Positions 1 to 9,652 of a stretch of 64,000 bases of DNA are shown here, piece by piece. The stretch comes from Rhodococcus triatomae (GTDB lineage: Bacteria > Actinomycetota > Actinomycetes > Mycobacteriales > Mycobacteriaceae). The stretch covers positions 3,100,001 to 3,164,000 of the forward strand of contig NZ_CP048814.1 of NCBI RefSeq assembly GCF_014217785.1. Reading direction: 5' to 3'. Position 1 is the first letter of the stretch. Every line of letters begins with the position of its first letter. The position numbers and the translations under genes were made by a program. The notes beneath the pieces are model-generated. The model saw only the letters and a program-made list of their open reading frames with translations. It made no database searches and was not told where the DNA came from.

Positions 1-1143
1 GGCAGCGGGATAGTCGCCGGCGTCGAGGAGGGAATCCATTCGTTCGTGGGCGCCCGCCCAGTCGCGCCACGCGAGGAGGGCGCGTTCGACCTCGGCCCGC
101 GCGACGGTCACCGAATCACTCGGTGGATACGCCGAGAGCACCTCCGTCAGGTGTGCCGACTTCTCCCGGTACGCCTCGTCGTACGGTGCGTCACCCTCCC
201 TGCGCACCAGCTTCAACGTCTCCTCCGCACGCACCTGTTGCGCGGTGATCCGGGCGTCGGTCAGCTCGTGCAACGGCGTCGCGCCCCGGGTCAGGGCGCG
301 ACCGGTGTCCAGGGAGGAGAACAGGCCCGCCACCATCAGCCACGCGAGCAGGACGACCGCGGACGCCGAGGCGACCATCAATCCCGGATTCAACGTCCGT
401 CTGCTGTGCCGGGTCATCGCCATCTGGCTCGCGACCAGCGCGAGCACCGTCACCAGCAGGACGGCGAAGGCCGGCCAGGGTGGGCGTGAATAGGACCGCT
501 GGGTGTCTGCGACCCGGCGTTCCTGGTTCGCGTGCAGCTCCTGTGCCATCGGCAGCACCGTCGTCTGCAGCAGTGTCGACGCCTCGCCGAGATAGGCCGA
601 TCCCACCGGATTTCCCGCTCGGTTGTTGGCTCGGGCCGTCTCGACCAGCCCGGTGTAGGTGGTCAACCCCGACGAGATCGACGCCAGCAGGCGGGCGTTG
701 TCGACATCGGTCGAGGCCAGCCCCGCCGTGGCGTACACCAGTTCCGCGGAGGCGACGGCGACGGCACGCAGGTACCGGTCCCGGACCTCCTCCGGCTCGA
801 GGCCCCGCGAGATGAACGCCGTCGTCGCCGACGCGTCCGCGACGGACAGCGCGCTGTAGAGGTTCTGGGCAGAATTGGCGAGGGGTTCCGTCTCGGCCAG
901 CAGGGTCTGCAGCGTGGCCTCCCGCCCGTTGACGGTCGCGACCGTGACGATCCCCGAGGTCAGGGTGAGCAGCAGCAGGACGATCCCCGTCGCGGTGAGG
1001 CGGGCCGGGGTGGAGCGCACGAACTCGCGTACCTCCGCCCGGCGACCCGGATCGGAGGGGCTGGAGCCGGGCTCGGCGGAACGGGACGCGTCGATACCGC
1101 GCACGCCGTGTGGCTGCGTCGACGGTATCTCCCGCGTCACCAC
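1..1143 (-). CDS. Conserved membrane protein, C-terminus beyond window edge
   Basis: The open frame starts at a GTG at 1143 (a second GTG follows at 1140), preceded by GAGCGAGGGTGGGAC and an in-frame stop, and runs off the left edge with 381 residues visible. An N-terminal hydrophilic stretch is followed by a membrane segment near residues 45-65 (TGIVLLLLTLTSGIV), a helical extracytoplasmic region, and two further membrane segments near 205-227 and 240-262. Its position divergent from a mutT3-like gene matches Rv0412c of M. tuberculosis, a conserved membrane protein beside glnH and pknG. Function is unknown; the family assignment rests on topology and synteny. Confidence 0.75.
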   Translation of the reverse strand, partial: MVTREIPSTQPHGVRGIDASRSAEPGSSPSDPGRRAEVREFVRSTPARLTATGIVLLLLTLTSGIVTVATVNGREATLQTLLAETEPLANSAQNLYSALSVADASATTAFISRGLEPEEVRDRYLRAVAVASAELVYATAGLASTDVDNARLLASISSGLTTYTGLVETARANNRAGNPVGSAYLGEASTLLQTTVLPMAQELHANQERRVADTQRSYSRPPWPAFAVLLVTVLALVASQMAMTRHSRRTLNPGLMVASASAVVLLAWLMVAGLFSSLDTGRALTRGATPLHELTDARITAQQVRAEETLKLVRREGDAPYDEAYREKSAHLTEVLSAYPPSDSVTVARAEVERALLAWRDWAGAHERMDSLLDAGDYPAA

Positions 1144-1360
1144 GTCCCACCCTCGCTCTCATCCCGTGTGTGAGCAACATACAAGCAGCAACCGTCGCGC
1201 CGGGCGATTCGTGCCTTGCCTGCGCCGTCCGGACGGATCGAGATTTCCGCCGGAAACGCTAGTGTGAGGGAACCAAGGACTGAGAGAGAGATCCGAGCGG
1301 TGAGATTCGGGCGGTGGGTCCGATCCCGACACGACCGTTCGGTCCGGACAGGGGTAGTCG

Positions 1361-2074
1361 ATGCGCGGTGACGGTGACGGCTGGGCAACCAGCCCCGACG
1401 GACGTCGTCACTGGGGCCGGCACGGGGCCGCGGGACTGCTCCTGCGGGCGCCACTGGACGACGGGACACCTGCCGTCCTGCTGCAGCATCGGGCGGCGTG
1501 GAGCCACCAGGGTGGGACGTGGGCTCTGCCCGGCGGTGCCCGCGACTCCCACGAGAGCACCGCCCACGCCGCGGTCCGGGAAGCCCACGAGGAGGCCGGA
1601 ATCGATCCGGCGTCCGTCGACGTCCGCGCCGAGGTGGTGACGATGCGGGTGCCGGGTGGATGGAGTTACACCACCGTTCTCGCCGAGACCTACTCGCTCC
1701 TGGACACCGTTCCCAACGGAGAGAGCACCGAGCTCCGGTGGGTCCGCGAGGCCGAGGTCGCGGCCATGCCGTTGCACCCGGGATTCGCGGACGGCTGGCT
1801 ACGGCTGCAGACCCGGCCGGTGCGGTTGCTCGTCGACGGGGACAGCATCGCCGCCGACGTCCCGGCCCGGGTACCGCGGATCGTGGCACTCCCGGACGGT
1901 GCGTTCGGGTGGATCTCGGAGATCGCCCGCTCCAGCGCGCTGGGGGAGGGGACGTTCGGCGCGGTCACCCCGTCTCGGGACGGAGCCCTGACGGCGGTGC
2001 TGAGCGCCGACGGCGCGCTCCTCGAACGACTCCCGGCGTCCGTCGTCACGCTGACGCCCCCACCGCTCGGATGA
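1361..2074 (+). CDS. mutT3: Nudix hydrolase, MutT3-like
   Basis: A 237-residue Nudix hydrolase with a canonical Nudix box near residues 60-85: GGARDSHE, then seven residues, then REAHEEAGI, fitting Gx5Ex7REUxEExGU. Nudix enzymes cleave nucleoside diphosphates linked to another moiety using Mg2+ held by the box glutamates; mycobacterial MutT3 is considered an oxidised-nucleotide sanitiser. The segment before the box ([22 protein letters not shown]) is the usual Nudix beta strand and substrate strand. It is divergent from the membrane gene at 1143 and convergent with thiE, in the same order as Rv0412c-mutT3-thiE. The substrate cannot be told from sequence. Confidence 0.88.
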   Translation: MRGDGDGWATSPDGRRHWGRHGAAGLLLRAPLDDGTPAVLLQHRAAWSHQGGTWALPGGARDSHESTAHAAVREAHEEAGIDPASVDVRAEVVTMRVPGGWSYTTVLAETYSLLDTVPNGESTELRWVREAEVAAMPLHPGFADGWLRLQTRPVRLLVDGDSIAADVPARVPRIVALPDGAFGWISEIARSSALGEGTFGAVTPSRDGALTAVLSADGALLERLPASVVTLTPPPLG

Positions 2075-2097
2075 GCTGACCCACTCCCGCCCCTCCC

Positions 2098-2150
2098 TGG
2101 GTGAAGGTGCCCTTCGCCTCGTCAGACCGGTCGAATGGCCCTTTCACCCA
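2098..2150. terminator. Dispersed hairpin repeat, probable bidirectional terminator (copy 1)
   Basis: Between the convergent mutT3 and thiE genes lies an inverted repeat with arms TGGGTGAAGGTGCC and GGCCCTTTCACCCA around a central CCTTCGCC..TCAGACCGGTCGAA. A near-identical block lies at 53700-53751, again between convergent genes, so it looks like a dispersed element used as a two-way terminator. Confidence 0.7.
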
Positions 2151-2842
2151 CGGGGGCGGAGGGCGTCGGCGAACGTGCGCGCCGCGGCCTGCGGATCGCG
2201 CGCCTCGGTGATCGCGCGGACGACGACGACGCGCGTCGCGCCGGCGTCGAGGACCTCGGGCAGCCGGTCGAGATCGACGCCGCCGATCGCGAACCACGGA
2301 CGCGCCGGATCCGCGTCGGCCGTGGACTTCACCAGATCGAGGCCCGCGGCGGTGCGTCCGGGTTTCGTCGGGGTGGCCCACACCGGCCCGGTGCAGAAGT
2401 AGTCGACGCCGTCCTCGATGGCGGCCAGGCTGGCCTGGGCGCGGCTGTGGGTGGAACGGCCGATGAGCACGTCCGGGCCGAGGACGGTGCGCGCATACGG
2501 CACCGGCAGGTCTCCCTGGCCGAGATGCAGGACGTCGGCCCCGGCGGCCAGGGCCATGTCGGCGCGGTCGTTGACCGCCAGCAGCGCCCCGTGCCTGCGG
2601 GCGGCCGCCGACAGGATCGACAGTGCGATCAGCTCGTCCTTGGCCTCCATCGGCCCCAGCTCCCGCTCGCCACGCGAACCCTTGTCCCGGAGTTGGATGA
2701 TGTCCACGCCGCCGGAGAGAGCGGCCTCCGCGAACTGGGCCAGGTCCCCGGTGTCCCGGCGCGCGTCGGTGCACAGGTACAGCCGGGCTGCCCCGAGTCG
2801 GCGCCGACGGTCGTCCAGGCTGCGGTGATGCGTCGAAGTCAC
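2144..2842 (-). CDS. thiE: Thiamine-phosphate synthase
   Basis: A 232-residue ThiE, which joins hydroxymethylpyrimidine diphosphate and thiazole phosphate to make thiamine phosphate. Hallmarks are [12 protein letters not shown] near residue 47, [12 protein letters not shown] near 95 with the next strand [16 protein letters not shown] near 130 and [15 protein letters not shown] near 150, ending in FAIGGVD. The chosen start is GTG 2842: TACCGT lies six bases upstream, suggesting a leaderless transcript. Upstream in-frame codons would extend it into the region before that promoter. It is divergent from thiO and lies outside the riboswitch-controlled transcript. Confidence 0.93.
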   Translation of the reverse strand: MTSTHHRSLDDRRRRLGAARLYLCTDARRDTGDLAQFAEAALSGGVDIIQLRDKGSRGERELGPMEAKDELIALSILSAAARRHGALLAVNDRADMALAAGADVLHLGQGDLPVPYARTVLGPDVLIGRSTHSRAQASLAAIEDGVDYFCTGPVWATPTKPGRTAAGLDLVKSTADADPARPWFAIGGVDLDRLPEVLDAGATRVVVVRAITEARDPQAAARTFADALRPRG

Positions 2843-2873
2843 GGCATGACGGTAGCCTCTAGGGTGAAAGTGC
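2843..2873. promoter_or_regulatory. Divergent promoter region between thiE and thiO
   Basis: Only about 30 bases separate the thiE start codon from the start of the TPP riboswitch. On the minus strand TACCGT sits six bases before the thiE GTG. On the plus strand TAGGGT (around 2860) is suitably placed as a -10 for the riboswitch transcript. The -35 elements are not clear. Confidence 0.45.
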
Positions 2874-2963
2874 AACACGGGAGTCCCGGGTTCGTGGGGC
2901 TGAGAGGGGCGCGCGCCGCGCCCGACCGTCTGACCTGACCCGGATCATGCCGGCGCAGGAAGT
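2874..2963 (+). promoter_or_regulatory. TPP riboswitch (THI element) upstream of thiO-thiS-thiG
   Basis: The stretch carries the TPP aptamer landmarks in order: ACACGGGAGTCCC, GGGGCTGAGAGGGG, a variable GC hairpin, GACCTGACCCGGATCATGCCGGCGCAGGAAG in the expected arrangement. It is followed at once by the Shine-Dalgarno GGAGG (2964-2968) of thiO. Such switches bind thiamine pyrophosphate and shut down expression. With the ribosome-binding site next to the 3' arm, translational control is the likely mode (inference). Confidence 0.92.
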
Positions 2964-2976
2964 GGAGGTGGTTCTC

Positions 2977-4035
2977 GTGTCCCGTTCGGTGGCCGTCGTC
3001 GGCGGTGGTGTCATCGGAACGGCGATCGCCTGGCAGGCTGCTCGCCGCGGCTGGCGGGTCCGCCTGCACGATCCCCATTTCGCCTCGGGTGCCTCGTGGG
3101 TGGCCGGCGGCATGCTCGCGCCGCTCTCGGAAGGCTGGCCGGGTGAGCAGGACGTCCTCGCTCTCGGTGTCGCCTCGCTGGACCGCTGGAGCGACTTCGG
3201 CGGCACCCTCGAATCGGAGACCGGCCTCGAGCTGTTCACCTCGTCCAGCTCGCTCACGGTCGCCCTCGACTCGGCCGATGCCGAGGACCTGCGCACGATT
3301 GCCGAGTGGGTGGGGGAGCAGGGACGCGAAATGCGCGTGCTGAACCGGGCCGAGGTACGCGAGCTCGAGCCGAGCCTCGGTCGCGCGGTGCGCCTGGGTC
3401 TGCTCGCCGAATCGGAGCGCGCCGTCGACAACCGGTTGCTCGTCGAGGCACTGCGCCGTACCGCCGTCACCGCCGGTGTCGAGTTCGCCGACGGGCCGGT
3501 GCACGATCTCGGAGCACTCGACGCGGATCAGGTGGTGCTCGCCGCCGGGACGTCGTCGCCGAAACTGTGGCCGGGCCTGCCCGTCCGCCCGGTCAAGGGC
3601 GAGATCCTGAGGTTGCGGACGCGGCCGGGAGCCACCCCGCCGCCCGGACGCACCATTCGTGGCACGGTGCACGGCCGGCCGTCCTACCTGGTACCGCGCG
3701 CGGACGGCATCGTCGTCGGCGCCACACAGTACGAGGCCGCGGACACCCAGGTCACGGTCGCCGGGATCCGGGACCTCGTCGCCGACGCCGAGGCCCTCAT
3801 GCCCGCGATCGGCGAGTACGAGCTGCACGAGGCCACTGCGGGCCTGCGGCCGGCGACTCCGGACAACCTGCCCCTGATCGGCAGGCTGTCGGAGAAGGTG
3901 ATCGTGGCCACCGGGCACGGCCGCAACGGCATCCTGCTCACCCCGGTCACCGCGGATGCCGTGGTGGCGCTGCTGGAAGGATCGGATCTCGAGGACACCC
4001 GGGCGGCGGATCCGGGCCGATTCGCCGGATCCTGA
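2977..4035 (+). CDS. thiO: Glycine oxidase
   Basis: A 352-residue FAD-dependent amine oxidase of the ThiO type, which oxidises glycine to iminoacetate for thiazole formation. The N-terminal dinucleotide fold VAVVGGGVIGTAIAW is followed by ASWVAGGMLAPLSEG, GRPSYLVPRADGIVVGAT near residue 230 and the C-terminal ATAGLRPATPDNLPLIG and ATGHGRNGILLTP. The GTG at 2977 is chosen because GGAGG lies eight bases upstream; the earlier ATG at 2947 is inside the riboswitch and cannot be the start. First gene of the thiO-thiS-thiG operon under TPP control. Confidence 0.93.
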   Translation: MSRSVAVVGGGVIGTAIAWQAARRGWRVRLHDPHFASGASWVAGGMLAPLSEGWPGEQDVLALGVASLDRWSDFGGTLESETGLELFTSSSSLTVALDSADAEDLRTIAEWVGEQGREMRVLNRAEVRELEPSLGRAVRLGLLAESERAVDNRLLVEALRRTAVTAGVEFADGPVHDLGALDADQVVLAAGTSSPKLWPGLPVRPVKGEILRLRTRPGATPPPGRTIRGTVHGRPSYLVPRADGIVVGATQYEAADTQVTVAGIRDLVADAEALMPAIGEYELHEATAGLRPATPDNLPLIGRLSEKVIVATGHGRNGILLTPVTADAVVALLEGSDLEDTRAADPGRFAGS

Positions 4036-4077
4036 GAAGCACCCGGTCCGAATATCGACGAGCTAGTGAGGTCAGTC

Positions 4078-5071
<994 letters not shown>

Positions 5072-5100
5072 TCCCTCCCCGCGCTTCTCTTCCCGCGTTC

Positions 5101-5151
5101 GGCACGATGTGACACGGGTTTCGTTGGATCGAACCGGTGTGACATCGTGCC
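5101..5151. terminator. Long imperfect hairpin after thiG
   Basis: GGCACGATGT (5101-5110) and ACATCGTGCC (5142-5151) are exact inverted repeats. Pairing continues inward with ACAC/GTGT and GGTTTCG against CGAACC. It lies 30 bases past the thiG stop and may end the thi operon; there is no T-run. An operator for the ABC genes is an alternative. Confidence 0.5.
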
Positions 5152-5296
5152 AGCGGCTGGGGCGGACGGCAGGAGAGTGCGGGCAGGTAGGGGGGAACCC
5201 GGAGCTGCCGTCGGGGTGGGCGTCGTACCAGAGGATGACGAGGAAATAGACCGCGGGCCGATGTGCGTGCTGCCGCCGGTGCGGGATCCTCGATAC

Positions 5297-6238
5297 ATGA
5301 TCGAAGTGAAGGGACTGACCAAGACCTTCGGGGCAACGAAGGCGGTGGACGATCTCACGTTCACCGTGCAACCCGGCATGGTCACCGGTTTCCTCGGACC
5401 GAACGGGGCCGGCAAATCGACGACGATGAGGATGATCCTGGGGCTCGACCGCCCCACGTCGGGAACGGCGCTCGTCGACGGCAAACCGTACGGTGAGCTG
5501 AAGCAGCCGCTGCGGACCGTCGGCGCGTTGCTCGACGCGAAATGGGTGCACCCCAATCGCTCGGCGCGAGCCCACCTGCAGTGGATGGCGGCATCGAACT
5601 CCATCCCGAAGTCGCGGGTGGACGAGGTGCTGCACCTGGTGGGCCTCACCGAGGTCGCGGGCAAGAAGGCCGGAGGGTTCTCCCTGGGCATGTCGCAGCG
5701 ACTCGGCCTGGCGGCGACGCTCCTCGGTGATCCGAAGATCCTGCTCTTCGACGAGCCGGTCAACGGTCTCGACCCGGAAGGCATCGTCTGGATCCGCAAG
5801 TTCATGCAGCGGCTCGCCGCCGAGGGGCGCACGGTGCTGGTCTCCAGCCACCTGCTGTCCGAGATGGCACTGACGGCAGAGCATCTCGTGGTGATCGGCC
5901 GCGGACGTCTCATCGCGGACACGACGGTGGCGGACTTCGTCGCCAAGTCGTCGGAGTCGACGGTACGGGTCCGCAGCCCACAGCTGGACGCGCTCCGTAG
6001 CGCGCTCACCTCGCAGGGCCTCACGGTCCGCGAGGACGGCTCCGACGGGCTGCCGGGGCTGGTCGTGCTCGACTCGACCACCGACGCCATCGGCGACATC
6101 GCCGGAGCCCAGGGCATCGTGCTGCACGAGCTGGCTTCCCAGCGGGGATCGCTCGAGGACGCGTTCATGAAGCTGACCGGCGACGACGTGCAGTACCACG
6201 CAGAAGGACTCGACGACGTGATGAGGGGTGCGCTGTGA
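5297..6238 (+). CDS. ABC transporter ATP-binding protein (ABC-2 exporter type)
   Basis: A 313-residue ATPase subunit. Walker A GPNGAGKST near residue 40, the signature FSLGMSQR near 133, Walker B ILLFDEP near 152 and the switch region SSHLLSE are intact; residues after about 220 form the extra C-terminal domain common in drug or lipid ABC-2 exporters. ATG 5297 begins directly with MIEVKGLTKTFG, the normal start of the fold; an ATG-less extension upstream reads low-complexity sequence. It overlaps the permease gene by one to four bases, so the two form one exporter. Substrate unknown. Confidence 0.9.
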   Translation: MIEVKGLTKTFGATKAVDDLTFTVQPGMVTGFLGPNGAGKSTTMRMILGLDRPTSGTALVDGKPYGELKQPLRTVGALLDAKWVHPNRSARAHLQWMAASNSIPKSRVDEVLHLVGLTEVAGKKAGGFSLGMSQRLGLAATLLGDPKILLFDEPVNGLDPEGIVWIRKFMQRLAAEGRTVLVSSHLLSEMALTAEHLVVIGRGRLIADTTVADFVAKSSESTVRVRSPQLDALRSALTSQGLTVREDGSDGLPGLVVLDSTTDAIGDIAGAQGIVLHELASQRGSLEDAFMKLTGDDVQYHAEGLDDVMRGAL

Positions 6239-7032
6239 TGGCCGTACTGGATGCAGAGCGGATCAAGATCACCACGACTCGCTCACCGTGGTGGTGCACC
6301 GCCATCGTGGTCGCGCTGGGCCTGGGCCTGGCCGCCGTCATCGGCCTCAGCGCCAAGGCGACGGTCAACGCCTTCGAGAACGAGATCGCGGCCGGGCAGA
6401 CGCCGGACTTCGAGCCGTTCATCCCCACGCTCGCCGACGTGGTCGGCGGGGTCTCCGGATTCGGCGTGCTGGTGCTGATGATCCTCGCGGCACTGACCGT
6501 GACCAGCGAGTACCGGTTCGGGGTCATCCGCACCACGTTCCAGGCGATTCCGAACCGCTCGTCGGTGCTGATCGCCAAGGCCGCGCTGGTCGGCGTCTTC
6601 GGCGCGATCCTGTCCCTCGTCCTCACCTTCGGTGCCTACGCCATCGGCAAGGCGACCGCGGGGGAGACCGCCGGGGCGGGCCTCACCCTGTCGACCTCCG
6701 ACGACTGGCGGGTCATCTACAGCGTGCCGATCTTCGCGCTGCTGTGCGTCGTGCTCGCCGTGGCCGTCGGCGCGCTGCTCCGTCAGTCGGCCGGGGCGAT
6801 CGCGCTGCTGCTGCTGTGGCCGCTGCTGATCGAGAGCCTGTTCAACCTGTTCGGTTCGTTCGGCCGCAACGTGATGCCGTTCCTGCCGTTCACCAACGCC
6901 AACCAGTTCCTGGGGGTCACCCAGAACGTGGACTTCCACTGGGGACCGTGGGGCAGCCTGGTGTACTTCACCGCTTTCGTCGCGGTGGTGTTCGCGGCCT
7001 CGCTCTACGTGGTGAACAAGCGCGACGCCTGA
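6238..7032 (+). CDS. ABC-2 type permease
   Basis: A 264-residue permease of the ABC-2 class, partner of the ATPase at 5297-6238. About six hydrophobic segments are visible: TAIVVALGLGLAAVIGL (residues 20-36), FGVLVLMILAALTV, ALVGVFGAILSLVLTFGAYA, VPIFALLCVVLAVAVGALL, AIALLLLWPLLIESLFNLFG and a final VYFTAFVAVVFAASLYV. The ATG at 6238 shares its A with the preceding stop (TGATG) and has GAGGGG nine bases upstream; GTG 6235 is the alternative start. A strong terminator follows at 7095. Confidence 0.87.
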   Translation: MAVLDAERIKITTTRSPWWCTAIVVALGLGLAAVIGLSAKATVNAFENEIAAGQTPDFEPFIPTLADVVGGVSGFGVLVLMILAALTVTSEYRFGVIRTTFQAIPNRSSVLIAKAALVGVFGAILSLVLTFGAYAIGKATAGETAGAGLTLSTSDDWRVIYSVPIFALLCVVLAVAVGALLRQSAGAIALLLLWPLLIESLFNLFGSFGRNVMPFLPFTNANQFLGVTQNVDFHWGPWGSLVYFTAFVAVVFAASLYVVNKRDA

Positions 7033-7094
7033 TCGCGAACTTCGTCTCGTACCAGGGGAGCATCGTCGGGATCTCCACCGAGACGACCGGCCAC

Positions 7095-7125
7095 GGGCCG
7101 ACACGGACTCCATCCGTGTCGGCCC
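7095..7125 (+). terminator. Rho-independent-like terminator after the ABC operon
   Basis: GGGCCGACACGGA and TCCGTGTCGGCCC form a perfect 13-bp stem with a 5-base loop (CTCCA), followed by GTTGT. It ends the ABC exporter transcript. Confidence 0.85.
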
Positions 7126-7212
7126 GTTGTCGTGTGCCGGGGCCGGGTACGGCCCGGAAGTCCGTGCGCGTTTCACGTCGAGGACCCCGATCGACTGGGT
7201 TAGTCTCGGCGG

Positions 7213-8727
7213 ATGCGACTTCGGGGATCTTCATCGCGGATGACGTCTTCTTCGCGGGCGAGAGGGACACGCGGTTCCCTCGCCCTGGTGGCGGCCGGAG
7301 TGCTGGTCCTGGCCGGGTGCTCGTCCGACGACTCCTCCGAGCCCGACACCCCACCGGAACCCGTGAACGCCGCCGTGTTGTCCGAGTCGATCACCGAGGA
7401 CGCCCTCGTCGCTCACCTGCAGGAGCTCGAGGACATCGCGGGCGAGCACGACGGCAACCGCGCCGCCGGAACCAGCGGTTACGACGCCAGCGTCGACTAC
7501 GTGGCCGACGTGCTGCGCGATCACGGGTTCGACGTCGAGACACCGGAATTCGACTTCCATTCCTTCGACGTCTCCGCCGAGACGCTGAGCTCCGCGGGCA
7601 GCGATCTGGAAGTGCGTGCCCTCGCGTACTCGCCGTCGACCGGCGCCGAGGGCATCACCGCACGGGTGGTTCCGGCGCCTGTGGACGAGACACCGGGCTG
7701 CGAGGCAACGGATTACGACGGCCTCGACGTCGCCGGTGCCGTCGTCCTCGTCGACCGTGGTGTGTGCCCGTTCACCGCCAAACAGGAGATCGCCGCCGAG
7801 CGCGGCGCCGCAGCGGTGCTGGTGGCCAACAACGAGGAGGGAGCGCTCACCGGGGGCACTCTCGGTGAGCCCGAGGCGGGAAAGGTCCCGACCGGCGGCA
7901 TCAGCCAGGCCGACGGCGCCGCACTGCGCGCCGCCCCGGGTGAGGTGACGCTGGTGCTCGACACCGTGACCGAGTCCTCGACCTCACGCAACGTCCTGGC
8001 CCAGACCCGCACCGGGTCCACCGACGACGTGGTCGTGGTCGGCGCACACCTGGATTCGGTGGTGGAGGGTCCGGGTATCAACGACAACGGCACCGGCGTC
8101 GCGGCGGTGCTCGAGACCGCCGTGCAACTCGGGGCCGAGCCGAACGTGACCAATGCCGTGCGCTTCGCCTTCTGGGGCGCGGAGGAGTTGGGGCTGATCG
8201 GTTCGGAGACCTACGTGGCGGGCCTGAGCCCCGAGGAACTCGAGGACATCGCCCTGTACCTGAACTTCGACATGCTCGGGTCCGAGAATGCCGGCTACCT
8301 CGCCTACGACGGCGACGACTCGGACCAGGTGGGGGCCGGTCCCGGGCCGGAGGGGTCGGCCGGGATCGAACGCACCTTCGTCGAGTTCCTCGGGAACAGT
8401 GGGATCGCGGCGGACGGAACCGATTTCGACGGCCGCTCGGACTACGGCCCGTTCGTTGCCCAGCAGATTCCCTCCGGGGGCGTGTTCAGCGGCGCGGACG
8501 ACGTCAAGACGCCCGCGCAAGCAGAGAAGTGGGGTGGCGAGGCGGAGGTGAACTTCGACCGCAACTACCACACCCCGGACGACACGCTCGCGAACGTGGA
8601 CCGCACCGCGCTCGCCCAGCACGCCGCCGCGGTCGGGTTCGCGGTGGGGACGTACGCGTCGACACTGGACGGGCCGAACGGGGTGCCCACGGGCGAGGCC
8701 CGCACGCAGGCCCGCGCGGGCGAGTAG
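7213..8727 (+). CDS. lpqL: Lipoprotein M28-family aminopeptidase, LpqL-like
   Basis: A 504-residue exported zinc peptidase. The signal peptide ends in the lipobox LAGC near residue 36, so it should be membrane-anchored outside the cell. A PA domain spans roughly 140-250. The M28 metal ligands are visible in order: GAHLDSV (His), GINDNGTG (Asp), FWGAEELG (two Glu), NFDMLGS (Asp) and YHTPDDT (His). TAGTCT six bases before the ATG suggests a leaderless mRNA. It follows thiG as Rv0418 (lpqL) does in M. tuberculosis. Confidence 0.9.
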   Translation: MRLRGSSSRMTSSSRARGTRGSLALVAAGVLVLAGCSSDDSSEPDTPPEPVNAAVLSESITEDALVAHLQELEDIAGEHDGNRAAGTSGYDASVDYVADVLRDHGFDVETPEFDFHSFDVSAETLSSAGSDLEVRALAYSPSTGAEGITARVVPAPVDETPGCEATDYDGLDVAGAVVLVDRGVCPFTAKQEIAAERGAAAVLVANNEEGALTGGTLGEPEAGKVPTGGISQADGAALRAAPGEVTLVLDTVTESSTSRNVLAQTRTGSTDDVVVVGAHLDSVVEGPGINDNGTGVAAVLETAVQLGAEPNVTNAVRFAFWGAEELGLIGSETYVAGLSPEELEDIALYLNFDMLGSENAGYLAYDGDDSDQVGAGPGPEGSAGIERTFVEFLGNSGIAADGTDFDGRSDYGPFVAQQIPSGGVFSGADDVKTPAQAEKWGGEAEVNFDRNYHTPDDTLANVDRTALAQHAAAVGFAVGTYASTLDGPNGVPTGEARTQARAGE

Positions 8728-8764
8728 CCGAAGGTGGATGTGACGCTCGGTTACGCTCATGGAT

Positions 8765-9640
8765 GTGAGTGACCAGGACGGCCCGGAAGCGGACACCTCG
8801 GGCCGCGAGTTCGACGGTGCGGACGGTGCCGAGTCCGCGGCGGAGGTGCGTGCCGCCGCGAAGGCACTGGAACGCATCGGCGAGGTCAATCGCCACCCGT
8901 CCCTGGTCTCCGGGTTGCGCAAGCTGCGGCACACGCTGCCGGGTGACCCGTCCTTCGGCGATCCGCTGTCCACGGCGGGCCCGGGCAGCGCGCGAGCGCT
9001 CGCGCGCGTGGCGGATCGGTTCCTCGACGATCAGCCGGGAGCGTCCCGCGAGGTGAGCCTGGGCGCGTTGCAGGTGTGGCAGGCGGTGCTCGAGCGGGTC
9101 GGGCGGGGCCGGGGGACCAGTGACGTCACCATCGTGTTCACCGACCTGGTCGGCTTCTCCACCTGGTCCCTTCCCGCGGGTGATGCGGCGACGCTCGCAC
9201 TGCTCAAGGACGTGGCCCGGGCCGTCGAAACCCCGTTCCGGGCTCGCGGGGGTCACGTCGTCAAACGCCTCGGTGACGGGGTCATGGCAGTGTTCCCGAG
9301 CCCCGATCGCGCGCTCGAGGCGGTCTTCGAGGCCCGCGACGCACTCGCCGACGTCGAGGTGGACGGTTACTGCCCGAGGATGCGGGTCGGCATACACACC
9401 GGGGTGCCGCGCAAGGTCGGTGCCGACTGGATCGGCGTCGACGTCACCATCGCGGCACGGATGATGGAACTCGGCGCCGACGGTAACGTCGTCGCGTCGG
9501 CGTCCGCGCTCGACGGCCTGTACGAGGGAACCCTCGAGCGACTCGGTCTGGTCGCCCGCCCGTGGCGCAGACCCCTGTTCGGGTCACCTCCCAACGGGGT
9601 CCCCCCGGAGCTGGGGATCTGGCGCGTGCGTCGCGCCTGA
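8765..9640 (+). CDS. Class III adenylate/guanylate cyclase-like protein
   Basis: A 291-residue protein with an N-terminal helical region of about 115 residues and a class III cyclase domain at the C-terminus. The metal-binding region VTIVFTDLVGFSTW, the KRLGDGVMAVF loop with the second Asp, RVGIHTG and the dimer-interface VDVTIAARM are visible. This fold makes cyclic nucleotides at a dimer interface. GTG 8765 is preferred over ATG 8759 because TACGCT at 8752-8757 would place the transcript start next to the GTG. Whether it is catalytically active is unknown. Convergent with thiD. Confidence 0.82.
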   Translation: MSDQDGPEADTSGREFDGADGAESAAEVRAAAKALERIGEVNRHPSLVSGLRKLRHTLPGDPSFGDPLSTAGPGSARALARVADRFLDDQPGASREVSLGALQVWQAVLERVGRGRGTSDVTIVFTDLVGFSTWSLPAGDAATLALLKDVARAVETPFRARGGHVVKRLGDGVMAVFPSPDRALEAVFEARDALADVEVDGYCPRMRVGIHTGVPRKVGADWIGVDVTIAARMMELGADGNVVASASALDGLYEGTLERLGLVARPWRRPLFGSPPNGVPPELGIWRVRRA

Positions 9641-9652
9641 TCGATTCGTCGG

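Noticed and set aside
2947-2976. ATG 2947 as the start of thiO.
   Set aside because: It lies inside the conserved 3' part of the TPP riboswitch; the GTG at 2977 has the Shine-Dalgarno.
5147-5296. Longer N-terminus for the ABC ATPase.
   Set aside because: The extension reads low-complexity Gly/Arg/Ala sequence absent from the family; ATG 5297 starts the fold.
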